DNA of 64,000 nt, taken from NCBI RefSeq assembly GCF_016598535.1, contig NZ_CP066779.1:5578053-5642052 (forward strand), in the 5' to 3' direction. How positions within the stretch are numbered: position 1 is the stretch's first letter; each line of letters starts with the position of its first letter. The stretch is from Rhodococcus sp. P-2. Its GTDB lineage: Bacteria; Actinomycetota; Actinomycetes; Mycobacteriales; Mycobacteriaceae. Below the pieces are notes generated by a model, which was not told the origin of the DNA, made no database searches, and saw only the letters and a list, made by a program, of their open reading frames with translations. This document shows positions 1 to 8,408 of this stretch, piece by piece. A program made the position numbers and the translations under genes.

Positions 1-1381
1 GGACCCCGGCTGTGACCATGATGTTCGCCAGCTCGTGCGCCATCACCCCGTACGCGACTGTTGTGGGATGAACACCGTCGAGCGAGAAGAGGCCGCCCGA
101 AGCGCGGCCACCGCGACCGTCTGCGGAGAGGAACAGTGAGTCCGGCACGGGTTGCAGATCGGTCAGTGCCTTGGGGAGGGGGTACGGCGTCCACCATGAC
201 GGCCGCGCATTGACATCGGTGACGTAGCGCCGTGAAGCCACGCGCTCGAGCAACCCGGCAATATCGCAGAGGTACCAGTCCTTCCCCACCCGACGGGCAT
301 TCGCCACGGCTTGCTCGATTCCGTCGTTGTACATGTCGATTGCGGTATCGACGGCCCACGCCTGCGCGCCGGTGATGTGTTGATCGCGCTGAGGGTCGAA
401 GTCGGTGTCGCGCACCCATGGTCGCGCGTAATACGGGAAATATCGTGATCCGATTTCGATCTTGCCGCCGAGCCCGTGGGCGATCGGCGCGATGGTCACA
501 TGCGGGACCGTGCAAAGAATGACGTGCTGGGCGTTGATCTTGCGGATCGCGGCCAGCACCTCGGTGTACTCCGACGCGAAGTGCTCCGGCTGCCACACCG
601 TGTAATCGCGCTTACCATCCGGGTCGCGGAAGTTGTTGCCACTCCACTCGACCCGAAGTTCGGTGACGGTGCGGAGCGCATTGTTGGCACCGAGGAAGAC
701 GATCAGAGTTTCGATGCCTTCCTTGCCCAGCTCCGCTGCTGCGTCGAACGCCGTCATGCGCTTCTCTGCCTCGGAGCCTCGCGGCAGAACTCTCAGTGCG
801 GCACGCTCGCCGTTGTTCTCGACGATCTGGCTGATCAGGTCGTCGTGTGGTTGGTGAAGGGCCGCTTCACACCCCTGCGCGGTCTTGGTCAGAGCATCAC
901 GAAGGTCCCACCCGTACACCGAAAGATTGTGATTGACGGCAGAGAAAGTCGGCGCCTCGCTGCCCGGTCCGCGTTCCCAGTAGTCCTCCACCTGGTCCAT
1001 GAACCCACGTGCAGCAAAGAGCGCGAGCGGAACCTCCCAGAGGTCGAGCCGCGGTCCGAAGCGCTCTTCGAGGGTGCGGAGCAGCAGTTCGATGTTGAGT
1101 GGGAGCCCGCCCGGGCCGCCGTATCGGGGAAAGCGGAACTGATCGAGCCAGCCCAACTGGTGAGCAATGATCGACGGGTACGACAGCTCGGTATTGAAGA
1201 CCGCCCCGCTCTGAAATCCCTGCGACAGCGAATCGCCGATGACCACCAACCTGTGGGGAGCATCGCCCCCAGGCGGAATAACCGGAATACCCAGGGTGGG
1301 ATCGAACTGCGGAATCCTGGGTCCCCCGGCGGCTGCGGCCACGACGTCGTCGGGAGTATCGGATGGAAGTTCCACGCCCAC
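1..1381 (-). CDS. GDSL/SGNH-family hydrolase, C-terminus cut by the window edge
   Basis: The frame is open for 460 codons and runs off the left end, so the C-terminus is missing. Near residue 45 it carries the block-I motif VVIGDSLSQGF with the nucleophile Ser. Near residue 440 it has DGVHPTT, the usual Asp-x-x-His end of an SGNH hydrolase, and GANNAL in the middle supplies the Asn block. No signal peptide is visible, so it is probably a cytoplasmic esterase or lipase-like enzyme; the substrate cannot be told. Two in-frame GTG codons are possible starts (1381 and 1375) just after an in-frame TGA. GGAGG lies 3 and 9 bases before them, so 1375 is the better spaced start. The next gene upstream, a small membrane protein, is co-directional. 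Confidence 0.85.
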   Translation of the reverse strand, partial: MGVELPSDTPDDVVAAAAGGPRIPQFDPTLGIPVIPPGGDAPHRLVVIGDSLSQGFQSGAVFNTELSYPSIIAHQLGWLDQFRFPRYGGPGGLPLNIELLLRTLEERFGPRLDLWEVPLALFAARGFMDQVEDYWERGPGSEAPTFSAVNHNLSVYGWDLRDALTKTAQGCEAALHQPHDDLISQIVENNGERAALRVLPRGSEAEKRMTAFDAAAELGKEGIETLIVFLGANNALRTVTELRVEWSGNNFRDPDGKRDYTVWQPEHFASEYTEVLAAIRKINAQHVILCTVPHVTIAPIAHGLGGKIEIGSRYFPYYARPWVRDTDFDPQRDQHITGAQAWAVDTAIDMYNDGIEQAVANARRVGKDWYLCDIAGLLERVASRRYVTDVNARPSWWTPYPLPKALTDLQPVPDSLFLSADGRGGRASGGLFSLDGVHPTTVAYGVMAHELANIMVTAGV

Positions 1382-1405
1382 TCACCTCCGGAAAAGTCCA
1401 GCTGG

Positions 1406-1612
1406 TCAGCTGATCAGTGGTGGCTTACGCCGATCGGCATTGTCCTGATCCGATTGCTTCTCTATGGACCTGACAACCTCGTCGGCCCACTGTTGATTTC
1501 GGCCGTCGAATTCTGCGCGGTCCCGGCGCGCGATACCGCGTCCGACCAGGATGGCAATCGGAATGGAACACACGACCCATACGAGTAGTACGCCTCCGAC
1601 AATCCACCACAT
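1406..1612 (-). CDS. small single-pass membrane protein
   Basis: This 68-residue ORF has one strong hydrophobic segment at about residues 3-25 (VGGVLLVWVVCSIPIAILVG), followed by a charged cytoplasmic-type tail rich in Arg, Asp and Glu. It ends 25 bases before the GDSL hydrolase on the same strand, so the two may be co-transcribed. No family is recognised. The start is the first ATG; no convincing Shine-Dalgarno sequence is visible. Confidence 0.6.
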   Translation of the reverse strand: MWWIVGGVLLVWVVCSIPIAILVGRGIARRDRAEFDGRNQQWADEVVRSIEKQSDQDNADRRKPPLIS

Positions 1613-1703
1613 ACTCAGTAATTGTGCCCGATTCGCCGACCGTTGTGCTCCAGGTCGAAACTTCTGTCCGAATCGTGGCGTTCAATTGAGGTGAGCTCGC
1701 AGG

Positions 1704-1988
1704 TCAGTAGCGATCGGCGTCGACAGTTTCGCGGACCTTACGGACCTGATTCCAACCACGAGCGGCGATGCCGAAGGCAACAAGCGACATCAGATCCGAG
1801 ACCGTCAGACCGTGTTCTCGATTCAACGACCACAAGACCTGACCTTCCAGCGGGCCGTTGAAGAAGAGCCACGCCACTCCTGCGCAGACGGTCGCAACAA
1901 CACTGGCCTTCGACGGCTTCATCAAGCACACGGTGCTGGTCACGAACAACAAGTTCATGAAAACCAGACCGTAGAAAATTCCGATCAT
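1704..1988 (-). CDS. small membrane protein, three probable helices
   Basis: This 94-residue protein begins with a hydrophobic helix (residues 1-22), followed by a second (28-46). A weaker one (SDLMSLVAFGIAARGW) lies near the C-terminus, giving two or three membrane passes. It resembles the small holin-like or SemiSWEET-like proteins common in actinobacteria, but no diagnostic motif is visible and the function is unknown. It sits between dcd and the 68-residue membrane protein on the same strand. Confidence 0.6.
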   Translation of the reverse strand: MIGIFYGLVFMNLLFVTSTVCLMKPSKASVVATVCAGVAWLFFNGPLEGQVLWSLNREHGLTVSDLMSLVAFGIAARGWNQVRKVRETVDADRY

Positions 1989-2013
1989 GCGACTCCCCCC
2001 GAAGTTGGTTCGT

Positions 2014-2583
2014 TCAGCTGCGGTTGAAGTTCAGGTACGCCTTCGACGGAGTCGGGCCGCGCTGACCCTGGTACTTGGATCCTGCCTCGGAGCTTCCGTA
2101 GGGGAACTCTGCAGCGCTCGAGAGCTTGAGCAGGCAGAGCTGCCCGATCTTCATTCCCGGCCACAGCGTGATCGGCAGGTTTGCGACGTTGGACAGCTCC
2201 AGTGTGATGTGGCCGCTGAAACCCGGGTCGATGAAGCCGGCGGTGGAGTGCGTCAAAAGGCCCAAGCGCCCGAGGCTCGACTTACCTTCGAGGCGCCCGG
2301 CCAGGTCGTTCGGCAGTGAGCACACTTCGAGAGTCGAACCGAGAACGAACTCGCCGGGATGCAGTACAAACGGCTCGCCCTCTGCCGGTTCGACCAGGCT
2401 GGTCAGCTCGTCCTGGCGCAGTGCCGGGTCGATGTGCGTGTACCGCGTGTTGTTGAAAACCCGAAAAAGACCGTCGAGGCGCACGTCGACGCTCGACGGT
2501 TGCACCATGGAATCGTCGAAAGGGTCGATACCCAGACGTCCAACGGAGATTTCGGCACGGATGTCACGATCGGAGAGCAGCAC
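2014..2583 (-). CDS. dcd: dCTP deaminase (probably the bifunctional dUMP-forming type)
   Basis: The 189-residue protein has the full length and core of the Dcd family. It starts MLLSDRDI and contains [20 protein letters not shown], the catalytic stretch [14 protein letters not shown], and [11 protein letters not shown]. The enzyme deaminates dCTP. The mycobacterial homologues also hydrolyse the product to dUMP, and the close similarity suggests the same here (inference from family). It supplies dUMP for thymidylate synthesis and acts as a cytoplasmic trimer. A tRNA-Gly gene lies upstream on the opposite strand, the same neighbourhood as in mycobacteria. Confidence 0.95.
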   Translation of the reverse strand: MLLSDRDIRAEISVGRLGIDPFDDSMVQPSSVDVRLDGLFRVFNNTRYTHIDPALRQDELTSLVEPAEGEPFVLHPGEFVLGSTLEVCSLPNDLAGRLEGKSSLGRLGLLTHSTAGFIDPGFSGHITLELSNVANLPITLWPGMKIGQLCLLKLSSAAEFPYGSSEAGSKYQGQRGPTPSKAYLNFNRS

Positions 2584-2889
2584 AGGTAGAGGTTACCGGT
2601 TCTGCGAGCAGTGCCGACCCATCGCCGGGGGCGATCACATTGCGGTGACGAAGCGCGATGGGTGAGTTCGGGACTCCCACGGCAGAGCCCAGCCCCACCT
2701 GTCTCGAGTTCTCCACCCCGAAAGGCGTTCCCGCGCAAAACTTTTAGACGAAACATCCACCAATTTTGCCGACTTCGACACGCGCCTTCTCTTCAACGAC
2801 GGCCAGTGATACGTCTGCTCGAATGCTCGTCTGATAATGTTCGGAAAGCACGTTGATCGGCGGTGAAAACACGTCCGGTCGGCTGCGAC
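2584..2889. other. intergenic region between dcd and tRNA-Gly
   Basis: No convincing gene is seen in these 306 bases. A good -10 hexamer GATAAT lies at 2833-2838 on the plus strand, preceded by TCT as in an extended -10. It probably drives the tRNA gene that begins about 50 bases later. A -35 element is not obvious. Confidence 0.5.
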
Positions 2890-2963
2890 GCCGATGTAGT
2901 TCAATGGTAGAACATCAGCTTCCCAAGCTGAATACGCGGGTTCGATTCCCGTCATCGGCTCCA
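2890..2963 (+). tRNA. tRNA-Gly, anticodon CCC
   Basis: The acceptor stem pairs GCCGATG (2890-2896) with CATCGGC (2953-2959). The anticodon stem is TCAGC/GCTGA around the loop TTCCCAA, which puts anticodon CCC at 2922-2924. The T-arm contains GGTTCGATTCCC. The CCA end is encoded (2961-2963). The short D-arm and total length of 74 fit bacterial tRNA-Gly. A strong terminator follows directly. Confidence 0.97.
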
Positions 2964-2980
2964 CAGATTCAACGCAGGTG

Positions 2981-3010
2981 GAGGGCGTTTCCGTTCACGG
3001 AAACGCCCTC
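2981..3010 (+). terminator. terminator after tRNA-Gly
   Basis: The arms GAGGGCGTTTCCG and CGGAAACGCCCTC are perfectly paired around a four-base loop and followed by a weak T-rich stretch (TTGCTTTC). Confidence 0.85.
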
Positions 3011-3458
3011 TTGCTTTCACGCTGACGCCGCGAATACGCCGCGCGGCGGGCTTCAGACGCAAGCGTTGATTGCAATCACTGTGCGTTCCACAGTCGCGAG
3101 CGCGTCCACAGCGTCGTCCCTACTCAAGGGGTACGAGCCACCAAGTGCTAGAGGACCGGATCTCGGAATTCTGCAGTTCATCGATGCCGTCCGACTGGTC
3201 GTGCCCCGGCCTCAATCGGTGTCCATTGCGCGCACTGTCAGGAGAGTGCTGTCGACCTCGAAGCCGATGGTCGCCGGTACCTCGGTTCGTTCACCGTCCA
3301 TCAGTGATTCGAGCGCGACTACCAACCGATGGGGTTGGAAACTGTTTCTGCTCGGGCACCGCGCGCTTATCAGTTTTTAAAACCGATCTGCCGTAGCGCA
3401 CCCGGACACCGGGGACCACAACTCACGCAAGAATGCAGGTCTTCTCACAATCACAACT
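3011..3458. other. gene-poor stretch after tRNA-Gly, possible gene remnant
   Basis: No full gene is supported. On the minus strand a 36-50 codon open stretch ends at about 3217. It reads LESLMDGERTEVPATIG and then FEVDSTLLTVRAMDTD, and looks more protein-like than the overlapping plus-strand ORFs. It has only a TTG or an internal ATG to start from and could be the tail of a decayed gene. Confidence 0.3.
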
Positions 3459-3770
3459 GTGAAAATACCCAAGTCCGTCAAAAATCACCTTCGAAAAGCA
3501 TCAAGTACGTATTCTTCCTCAGTACCGGACAGCCCTAACCGTAAGTCCCAATGCACGACCATCGGTCTGCACATTAAAAACCCTCACCAACCTACATCTT
3601 GTGCCTGCTCGGATCATCCGTGGATCGACTCATACACTCCGGATCCGGAAGAGCCGGATAAATCTCGAAGAAATACCCCAGTTTGGAGGACTGTCACATT
3701 AGCGTCGCGCTACCTTCCCGAAGATCTTAAAAAACCGGCAGGTTGGCCCCAATTCGATAGAAGGCCGTAG
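3459..3770 (+). CDS. uncertain ORF in the AT-richer stretch
   Basis: This 103-codon frame starts with GTG (MKIPKSVKNHLRK). Its TAG stop touches the GTG of the next secreted-protein ORF. Codon use lacks the high third-position GC of the surrounding genes, and no domain, signal peptide or Shine-Dalgarno sequence is seen. It may be a foreign small gene or non-coding; it is listed only because nothing else explains the stretch. Confidence 0.25.
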   Translation: MKIPKSVKNHLRKASSTYSSSVPDSPNRKSQCTTIGLHIKNPHQPTSCACSDHPWIDSYTPDPEEPDKSRRNTPVWRTVTLASRYLPEDLKKPAGWPQFDRRP

Positions 3771-4205
3771 GTGTCCAGAGTCGAAACCTTATTACTCGCA
3801 AGCATTGCAGCGTCTTCCCTGGTTATGACGTTCGGAGCTACGGCTTCTCACGCAACTCCCAAACCGGGCAACTTAGGCGGAGGCAATTTTGGTGGACCTT
3901 GGTTGGTGGACTAAAACTCCTCGAATGGCCTCGGATATCAGGACGTCACCTCATTCGGTCCAGGCTCGCCCGCTTACATTGCAGGTCCCAATTTCGATAG
4001 CAGGGCCTCTGCCCTGTATGCAGTAGCGAATGCTGCCGGGCTCTCGACGGAGAGAGGAGGTGAATTTGAAATGAATAGCGTTCTCTTTGCTATCGTCAAT
4101 GTGATCGTGGCGATGGCGAACGGTTCCACGATCCCCTTCTCATTAGAAGGCGCAGGGCCACTAACCGCCCCCCGACTTGTAGGAAGATCGGCCGACCGCA
4201 TGTGA
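3771..4205 (+). pseudogene. secreted-protein gene interrupted by one in-frame TAA
   Basis: The reading frame starts at GTG 3771 with AGAAGG six bases upstream. It encodes a clear signal peptide (LLLASIAASSLVMTFGATAS followed by HA) and then a Gly-rich segment, and stops at TAA (3912-3914) after 47 residues. The same frame then stays open for 96 more codons (NSSNGLGYQDV, DSRASALYAVANAAGL) to TGA at 4203. Restoring Gln (CAA) at the TAA would give one 144-residue exported protein. Alternatively the first 47 residues are a complete secreted peptide, and an internal ATG at about 4070, with GGAGG ten bases upstream, starts a second ORF. No family is recognised. A strong terminator at 4272-4311 closes the unit. 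Confidence 0.5.
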
Positions 4206-4271
4206 ATGACAGTTTCAGCTCTGCCTGAAACCTGCATATCAGCAGATGCGTGGATCGTGCGGTGGTCACAA

Positions 4272-4311
4272 ACACAATCTCCCCTACCTGTCCAGGAAGG
4301 GGAGATTGTGT
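4272..4311 (+). terminator. rho-independent terminator
   Basis: Thirteen paired bases (ACACAATCTCCCC with GGGGAGATTGTGT) surround a 14-base loop that itself contains CCTG/CAGG; TTT follows. It lies about 65 bases after the interrupted secreted-protein gene. Confidence 0.8.
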
Positions 4312-4397
4312 TTGACAGGTCCCATGCCACGGTGAGGCAGCTACCGATCTCGGACGCGAGCGGGAGCTGTCTCCGAGGTTGACCACGATGGACCTGT

Positions 4398-4429
4398 ACC
4401 TAGTTGGCACAGAACCTAGTTGGCACAGA
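4398..4429. repeat. 16-bp perfect tandem duplication
   Basis: ACCTAGTTGGCACAGA occurs twice in direct tandem (4398-4413 and 4414-4429) in non-coding sequence. Confidence 0.9.
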
Positions 4430-4499
4430 CCACTTCAAGTCGTCGACCAGGTAGCCGGTGGAAGCGCTTCGGTCTTCGGCCTGATCACGGGCGGCCGCA

Positions 4500-4730
4500 C
4501 TATTTGGTGAGAATCGGTCGGTCGCCTCTTGAAATGTAATTGGCGAATCGCTCAATTCCTGCTTGTGAGAAGCTCCCTCGGCCTGCGCGTTTCAGTGCGG
4601 CTTCGACGAATGGGAGCGGTTTCCTGCGGTATGTGCGGTAGATGCTGTCGAGTACTGGTTGCAGTGCCCGGCGTGCGAGGTCTGCTGTTTCCGGGTCTGA
4701 ACCCCCGAACTTCACTGTCACATTCGGCAT
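4500..4730 (-). CDS. small hypothetical protein
   Basis: This 76-residue ORF starts MPNVTVKFGGSDPETAD and is basic in its second half (YRTYRRKPLPF, ALKRAGRG). AGGGG lies a few bases before the ATG. The composition looks coding and predicted helices dominate, but no family is recognised. It is isolated in the AT-richer stretch beside tRNA-Gly. Confidence 0.5.
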   Translation of the reverse strand: MPNVTVKFGGSDPETADLARRALQPVLDSIYRTYRRKPLPFVEAALKRAGRGSFSQAGIERFANYISRGDRPILTK

Positions 4731-4905
4731 TGATACCCCTGTTGGTCGAGTGTCCGATTCCCTGGCCGGAAGCGTACGTATCGGGATCGCGAATCAGTAC
4801 AGAAACACCAAAACGAGGCGCTAAGTCCCTACTTGCGGTGGATGCGATTCCGTCTTTGGGTTGACGAAAAACAGCCCGACCGCGGCGTGCGGTCCGGCTT
4901 CTGTT

Positions 4906-5211
4906 CTACGACTGCGGGTTACGCCCCGAAGCCGAGGCCGCGGGTTTCGTCTGTTCACGTTGGGTGGCGAATTGCCGATGCTGACGGGTGTTTCGGTCAA
5001 CCCTGTCCCGTGGTCGACCACCTAGAACGGCGGTTCCACGGTTCCGCAGAAGCTCAATGCCTGTGCGCAGCGCCCCGGGGATCTGGAAGTCGTAGCTGGT
5101 CTGCATCCAAGCTGTTCCATCAGCCTCTGCGATGAATTTCCCGATGGGTAGCGCTCGGAGACCCAAGTCATCGGTGCCAGATTCCGCGATCTCATTGCCA
5201 ACATGCCCCAC
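4906..5211 (-). CDS. uncertain small ORF
   Basis: The first 64 residues (MGHVGNEIAESGTDDLG, ALPIGKFIAEADGTAW, DFQIPGALRTGIELL) look like a genuine folded protein. The remainder (Arg/Gln-rich) does not, which could mean a frameshift near 5020 or a short gene. Its start lies about 10 bases from the palindrome that precedes the GntR gene, so the two may share a promoter region. Confidence 0.35.
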   Translation of the reverse strand: MGHVGNEIAESGTDDLGLRALPIGKFIAEADGTAWMQTSYDFQIPGALRTGIELLRNRGTAVLGGRPRDRVDRNTRQHRQFATQREQTKPAASASGRNPQS

Positions 5212-5220
5212 GACGTTCTA

Positions 5221-5246
5221 TGGTTCATTACATGAGTAATGAACCA
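5221..5246. promoter_or_regulatory. probable operator of the GntR/YhcF-type regulator
   Basis: TGGTTCATTAC and GTAATGAACCA form a perfect 11-bp inverted repeat with a 4-base spacer, 24 bases before the regulator start. The position and symmetry fit an autoregulatory operator for the downstream regulator-ABC operon. Confidence 0.6.
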
Positions 5247-5269
5247 GTGAACACCGGGCATCGATCATC

Positions 5270-5632
5270 GTGATCGACGACGGACGACCACTGTTCCAGC
5301 AGATCGCCGAGCAGATCGAAGGCTCGATCATCGACGGCTCACTGCCGGAAGACGGACAGGTGCCCTCAACCAACGAACTGGCGGCGTTCCACCGAATCAA
5401 TCCGGCGACGGCAGCCAAGGGCCTCAATCAACTCGTAGGCGAGGGGCTCCTCTACAAGAAACGGGGAATCGGAATGTTCGTCACCGTCGGCGCCCGCGAT
5501 GCACTCAGGTTCAGACGACGAGAAGCGTTCGCGCGCCAATACATCGAGCCGCTGGTCATGGAGGCCGACCGCCTTCAGATTTCCCTCGACGAACTCAAAT
5601 CCATGCTGGACGACAGGAAGGCGGACCGATGA
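5270..5632 (+). CDS. GntR-family regulator, YhcF/YtrA type
   Basis: At 120 residues this is the short YtrA-type GntR regulator: a winged-helix domain (PLFQQIAEQIEGSII to GLLYKKRGIGMFV) followed by only a short helical tail. Members of this group repress a neighbouring ABC transporter operon. Here the stop codon overlaps the start of the ABC ATPase (ATGA), which supports that job. The start is GTG 5270, chosen because the conserved GRPLFQQI begins right after it. A perfect palindrome lies just upstream. Confidence 0.88.
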   Translation: MIDDGRPLFQQIAEQIEGSIIDGSLPEDGQVPSTNELAAFHRINPATAAKGLNQLVGEGLLYKKRGIGMFVTVGARDALRFRRREAFARQYIEPLVMEADRLQISLDELKSMLDDRKADR

Positions 5633-6564
5633 ACTCGAGCACGACAACGACCAAGTCGCACGTCAGGCGTTTCAACGAAACTGAACTCGTCGCCTCGATG
5701 CGAGCAGTGAACAGAAGCTACGGGGACGTCGATGCGCTCTCGGACGTCTCGTTCGAGATCAGCCAGAACAAGATCTACGGCCTGCTCGGCCGTAACGGCG
5801 CAGGCAAGACCACGATCATGCAGATACTGACCGGACAGGACCTGCACACCAGCGGCGACGTCGAGGTATTCGGCGCTGCCCCATTCGAAAATGCCGACGT
5901 CCTGGCGAACGTGTGCTTCGTCAAGGAAAGCCAGACGTACCCCGAAGACCTCAAGGTCAAGCATGTACTCGTCGCCGCCAGCCATCTTCTCCCGCATTGG
6001 GACCACGCGTTCGCCGAAGCATTGCTCGACGATTTCCAACTTCCCCTGTGCCGCAAGGTGAAGAAGCTTTCGCGCGGCATGAGGTCAGCGTTGGGGGTAA
6101 TCATCGGACTTGCCTCTCGCGCGCCGCTGACGCTGTTCGACGAACCGTACCTCGGACTCGATGCCGTTGCGCGCCAACTCTTCTACGATCGTCTGCTTGC
6201 GGATTACGCCGAACATCCTCGCACTGTGGTGCTTTCGACTCACCTTATCGACGAGGTAGCCAATCTGCTCGAGCACGTGATCGTCGTAGACAGCGGCCGG
6301 ATTGTCGTCGACGAGGACGCAGATGCACTGCGAGGTCGCGCCGTAGTGGTATCCGGCCCCATTGATGCGGTGGATGCCGTTGCCACCTCCGGCAGGGTCC
6401 TGCGCCGGGAGACACTAGGCGCCCACAGCCGAATCATGTTGCAGGCCGATGTGACCGAGACCGAGCGAATCCGACTGCGGGAGGCCGGAGTCCAAGTAGA
6501 ACCGGCATCTTTGCAGGAACTTGTCATCGCGACTTCGACGCAGCGCAAGGAGATCACCGCATGA
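5629..6564 (+). CDS. ABC transporter ATP-binding protein, YtrB-like
   Basis: The 311-residue ATPase has Walker A GRNGAGKT, signature KLSRGMRSALG (the LSRGM variant typical of YtrB/BcrA-like exporters) and Walker B LTLFDEP followed by a D-loop and switch His (STHLIDE). The C-terminal 90 residues are the usual regulatory extension. It overlaps both the GntR regulator upstream and the permease downstream by 4 bases, so the three form one operon. Such systems export antibiotics or act in cell-envelope stress; the substrate is unknown. Confidence 0.92.
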   Translation: MNSSTTTTKSHVRRFNETELVASMRAVNRSYGDVDALSDVSFEISQNKIYGLLGRNGAGKTTIMQILTGQDLHTSGDVEVFGAAPFENADVLANVCFVKESQTYPEDLKVKHVLVAASHLLPHWDHAFAEALLDDFQLPLCRKVKKLSRGMRSALGVIIGLASRAPLTLFDEPYLGLDAVARQLFYDRLLADYAEHPRTVVLSTHLIDEVANLLEHVIVVDSGRIVVDEDADALRGRAVVVSGPIDAVDAVATSGRVLRRETLGAHSRIMLQADVTETERIRLREAGVQVEPASLQELVIATSTQRKEITA

Positions 6565-7301
6565 GCATCGCAACGACAGCGCCACGGACGGTCCCGAAGG
6601 CGCCCACCCGGTCCAGGATCGGTTCCGTCCTCCAACTGCACACGGTCGCGTGGCCGTTGCTGATCGCCTGGCCGGTGGGCATCCTGTTGATCTCTTTCCT
6701 CATCAGCTTCACCATCTACGCGATCGTCCGGAACGATGAGGGTGAGGGATTCACCGGCAGTGTGTTCTCCGTTTACGGTTTCGTGCTGGCGTTCTACCTC
6801 CAGTCGATGACCCAGACGTTCCCGTTCGCGCTCGGACTCAGCGTGACTCGCCGCGAGTTCTTCACGGCCACCACGGTAATGGCGCTGGCACAGTCCGCAA
6901 TCTTCGCAATCGCGCTACAACTGCTGTCAGTGGTGGAATCCGCCACCAACGGCTGGGGTGTGCACATGCGCATGTTCGGCATCGCACGCTATTTCACCGA
7001 CAGCGCAGCCGTGCAGTTGCTCGCGCTGTTCGCGACACTGCTGCTGACCAGTTCGATCGCAATGCTGACAGGTGCGATCTACCAGCGGTGGAGGACCACC
7101 GGTTTGCTCGCCTCCCTCACCGGCCTCTTCGGTGTGCTCGGCCTGTCAGCGATCGTAATCACCTGGGCCAGCTGGTGGCCGGCGATCGGTTCGTGGTTTG
7201 CCGATACTTCCCGAGTGGTGCCGATGGCACTACTTCCATTGGCCCTGGCCATCGCCTGCATAGCCGGAGCATGGGGCACGTTACGTCGAGCAACGCCCTG
7301 A
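6561..7301 (+). CDS. ABC transporter permease
   Basis: This 246-residue integral membrane protein has about six hydrophobic segments (beginning VAWPLLIAWPVGILLISFL and ending LLPLALAIACIAGAW). It partners the ATPase whose stop codon it overlaps. Sequence conservation in such permeases is low, so assignment rests on topology and operon position. A strong bidirectional terminator follows. Confidence 0.85.
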   Translation: MSIATTAPRTVPKAPTRSRIGSVLQLHTVAWPLLIAWPVGILLISFLISFTIYAIVRNDEGEGFTGSVFSVYGFVLAFYLQSMTQTFPFALGLSVTRREFFTATTVMALAQSAIFAIALQLLSVVESATNGWGVHMRMFGIARYFTDSAAVQLLALFATLLLTSSIAMLTGAIYQRWRTTGLLASLTGLFGVLGLSAIVITWASWWPAIGSWFADTSRVVPMALLPLALAIACIAGAWGTLRRATP

Positions 7302-7372
7302 CCGAGTAATCATGTGCGACGCCAGATGTCGCACCGTCTCCGAGCGCCCCTCGGATCGACACCGCCCAGGTA

Positions 7373-7407
7373 GTTCGGCCCCTCCCTAGCCTAGGGAGGG
7401 GCCGAAC
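7373..7407. terminator. bidirectional terminator
   Basis: Two 17-base arms starting GTTCGGCCCCTCCC form a perfect inverted repeat with a one-base centre. It lies between the convergent permease and FBP-domain genes and so can serve both strands. Confidence 0.85.
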
Positions 7408-7441
7408 TTCGTAACAGGTCTATCGCGTCCCCGGGTCCGTT

Positions 7442-7933
7442 CTACTGCCGAGCCACCCGCTCGACAAAACTCGAAGCACGCAGCACCAGTTCATCTTTCC
7501 GGTGCTGGCGCGCAGCAGAGGCGTCGTAGCCGGTGTAAGGAAGAGGTGGGTCGTTACGAACATTGGCTGAGCATTGGAAGTCTCGGCAGATCAGTGTTCC
7601 GACTGTGCTGCCGCGGCGACCAGCGGGCCCGGCCAACTTGGCGCCGTAGAAGACGACCTCGTTGGGAAGTCGCGTGTCACGGCACCAGGAGCACTGGGCG
7701 CGCGACCGCGGAGTGGCCTCCGCTTGAACGAGCAAAACTCCGATGGTCTCCCCGTCGAGTGTCGGGACAATCGCGTAGGCGCGTCGGCCCATTTTGGGAT
7801 CTCGCCAGCCCAAATAGTCGAGAACGTCGAAGTCGATGGCGTCGAAGCCGTCCGGCAGGGTGAGATCGGACTTCTCCTTGCGGCTCGCGTTGACCAGGCT
7901 GGAACGGATAGATGTATCGGTCAAAATGATCAT
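7442..7933 (-). CDS. FBP-domain (EF-G-binding type, treble-clef zinc finger) protein
   Basis: The 163-residue protein has an N-terminal alpha/beta part and a C-terminal zinc-finger pattern: CSWC near residue 82, then LICRDFQCSANVR near residue 115, as in the FBP C-terminal domain of fibronectin-binding/EF-G-binding proteins. In related Gram-positive proteins this domain binds elongation factor G and is linked to fusidic-acid protection. Whether this standalone actinobacterial version does so is not known. Monocistronic. Confidence 0.75.
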   Translation of the reverse strand: MIILTDTSIRSSLVNASRKEKSDLTLPDGFDAIDFDVLDYLGWRDPKMGRRAYAIVPTLDGETIGVLLVQAEATPRSRAQCSWCRDTRLPNEVVFYGAKLAGPAGRRGSTVGTLICRDFQCSANVRNDPPLPYTGYDASAARQHRKDELVLRASSFVERVARQ

Positions 7934-8408
7934 GGGTGTTTACCAATCGTGGCTCGGTGAAGGTGGGTACAGCTCATGGCCCGATCAGCACCAAGTGCTG
8001 TCGGGTCCGAATGCGCTATCTGCTGTCGGCGTAAGCGACGCCGACAACCCCCTCACACCCATAGGGCTTCACCGTGTCCACACCGCGATGGTAGCCACAA
8101 GCCTGCGTCACGGGCCACTCTATTTAGCGTCACACCTGCAAGGGCGGGGTATCAGAAGAGACGAATAACGCACTGGACATGAGGAATTCGTGAGACTTCG
8201 GATAAGACATTCGGTTCGCCTGCTATCGGTATTCTTGCCTGGTCGCGGAGCGGTCTACCGACTACTGAGAAAGCACTTGCAGGACAATCTCTCCAATAGT
8301 CACCGAAATTCCGCACCACAGCAGTCGGGACTCTGCGCTGCAACCGACACAGATGGACAATCCTCACATTCTGCCGATTCAACGTGCCGATCATGCGACA
8401 ATCGGACC
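7934..8408. other. intergenic region with no supported gene
   Basis: These 475 bases hold only short overlapping frames. The frame of the next gene is open back to a GTG at 8190, preceded by GAGGA, but the extra 73 residues are unlike coding sequence and would bury the signal peptide. They are therefore treated as untranslated. Confidence 0.5.

Noticed and set aside
4821..5261. Several overlapping short frames on both strands
   Set aside because: Only the minus-strand frame 4906-5211 shows partly protein-like sequence; the others have no start signals or domain character.
8190..8408. N-terminal extension of the large secreted protein from a GTG with GAGGA upstream
   Set aside because: The added 73 residues are not protein-like and would place the signal peptide in the interior.
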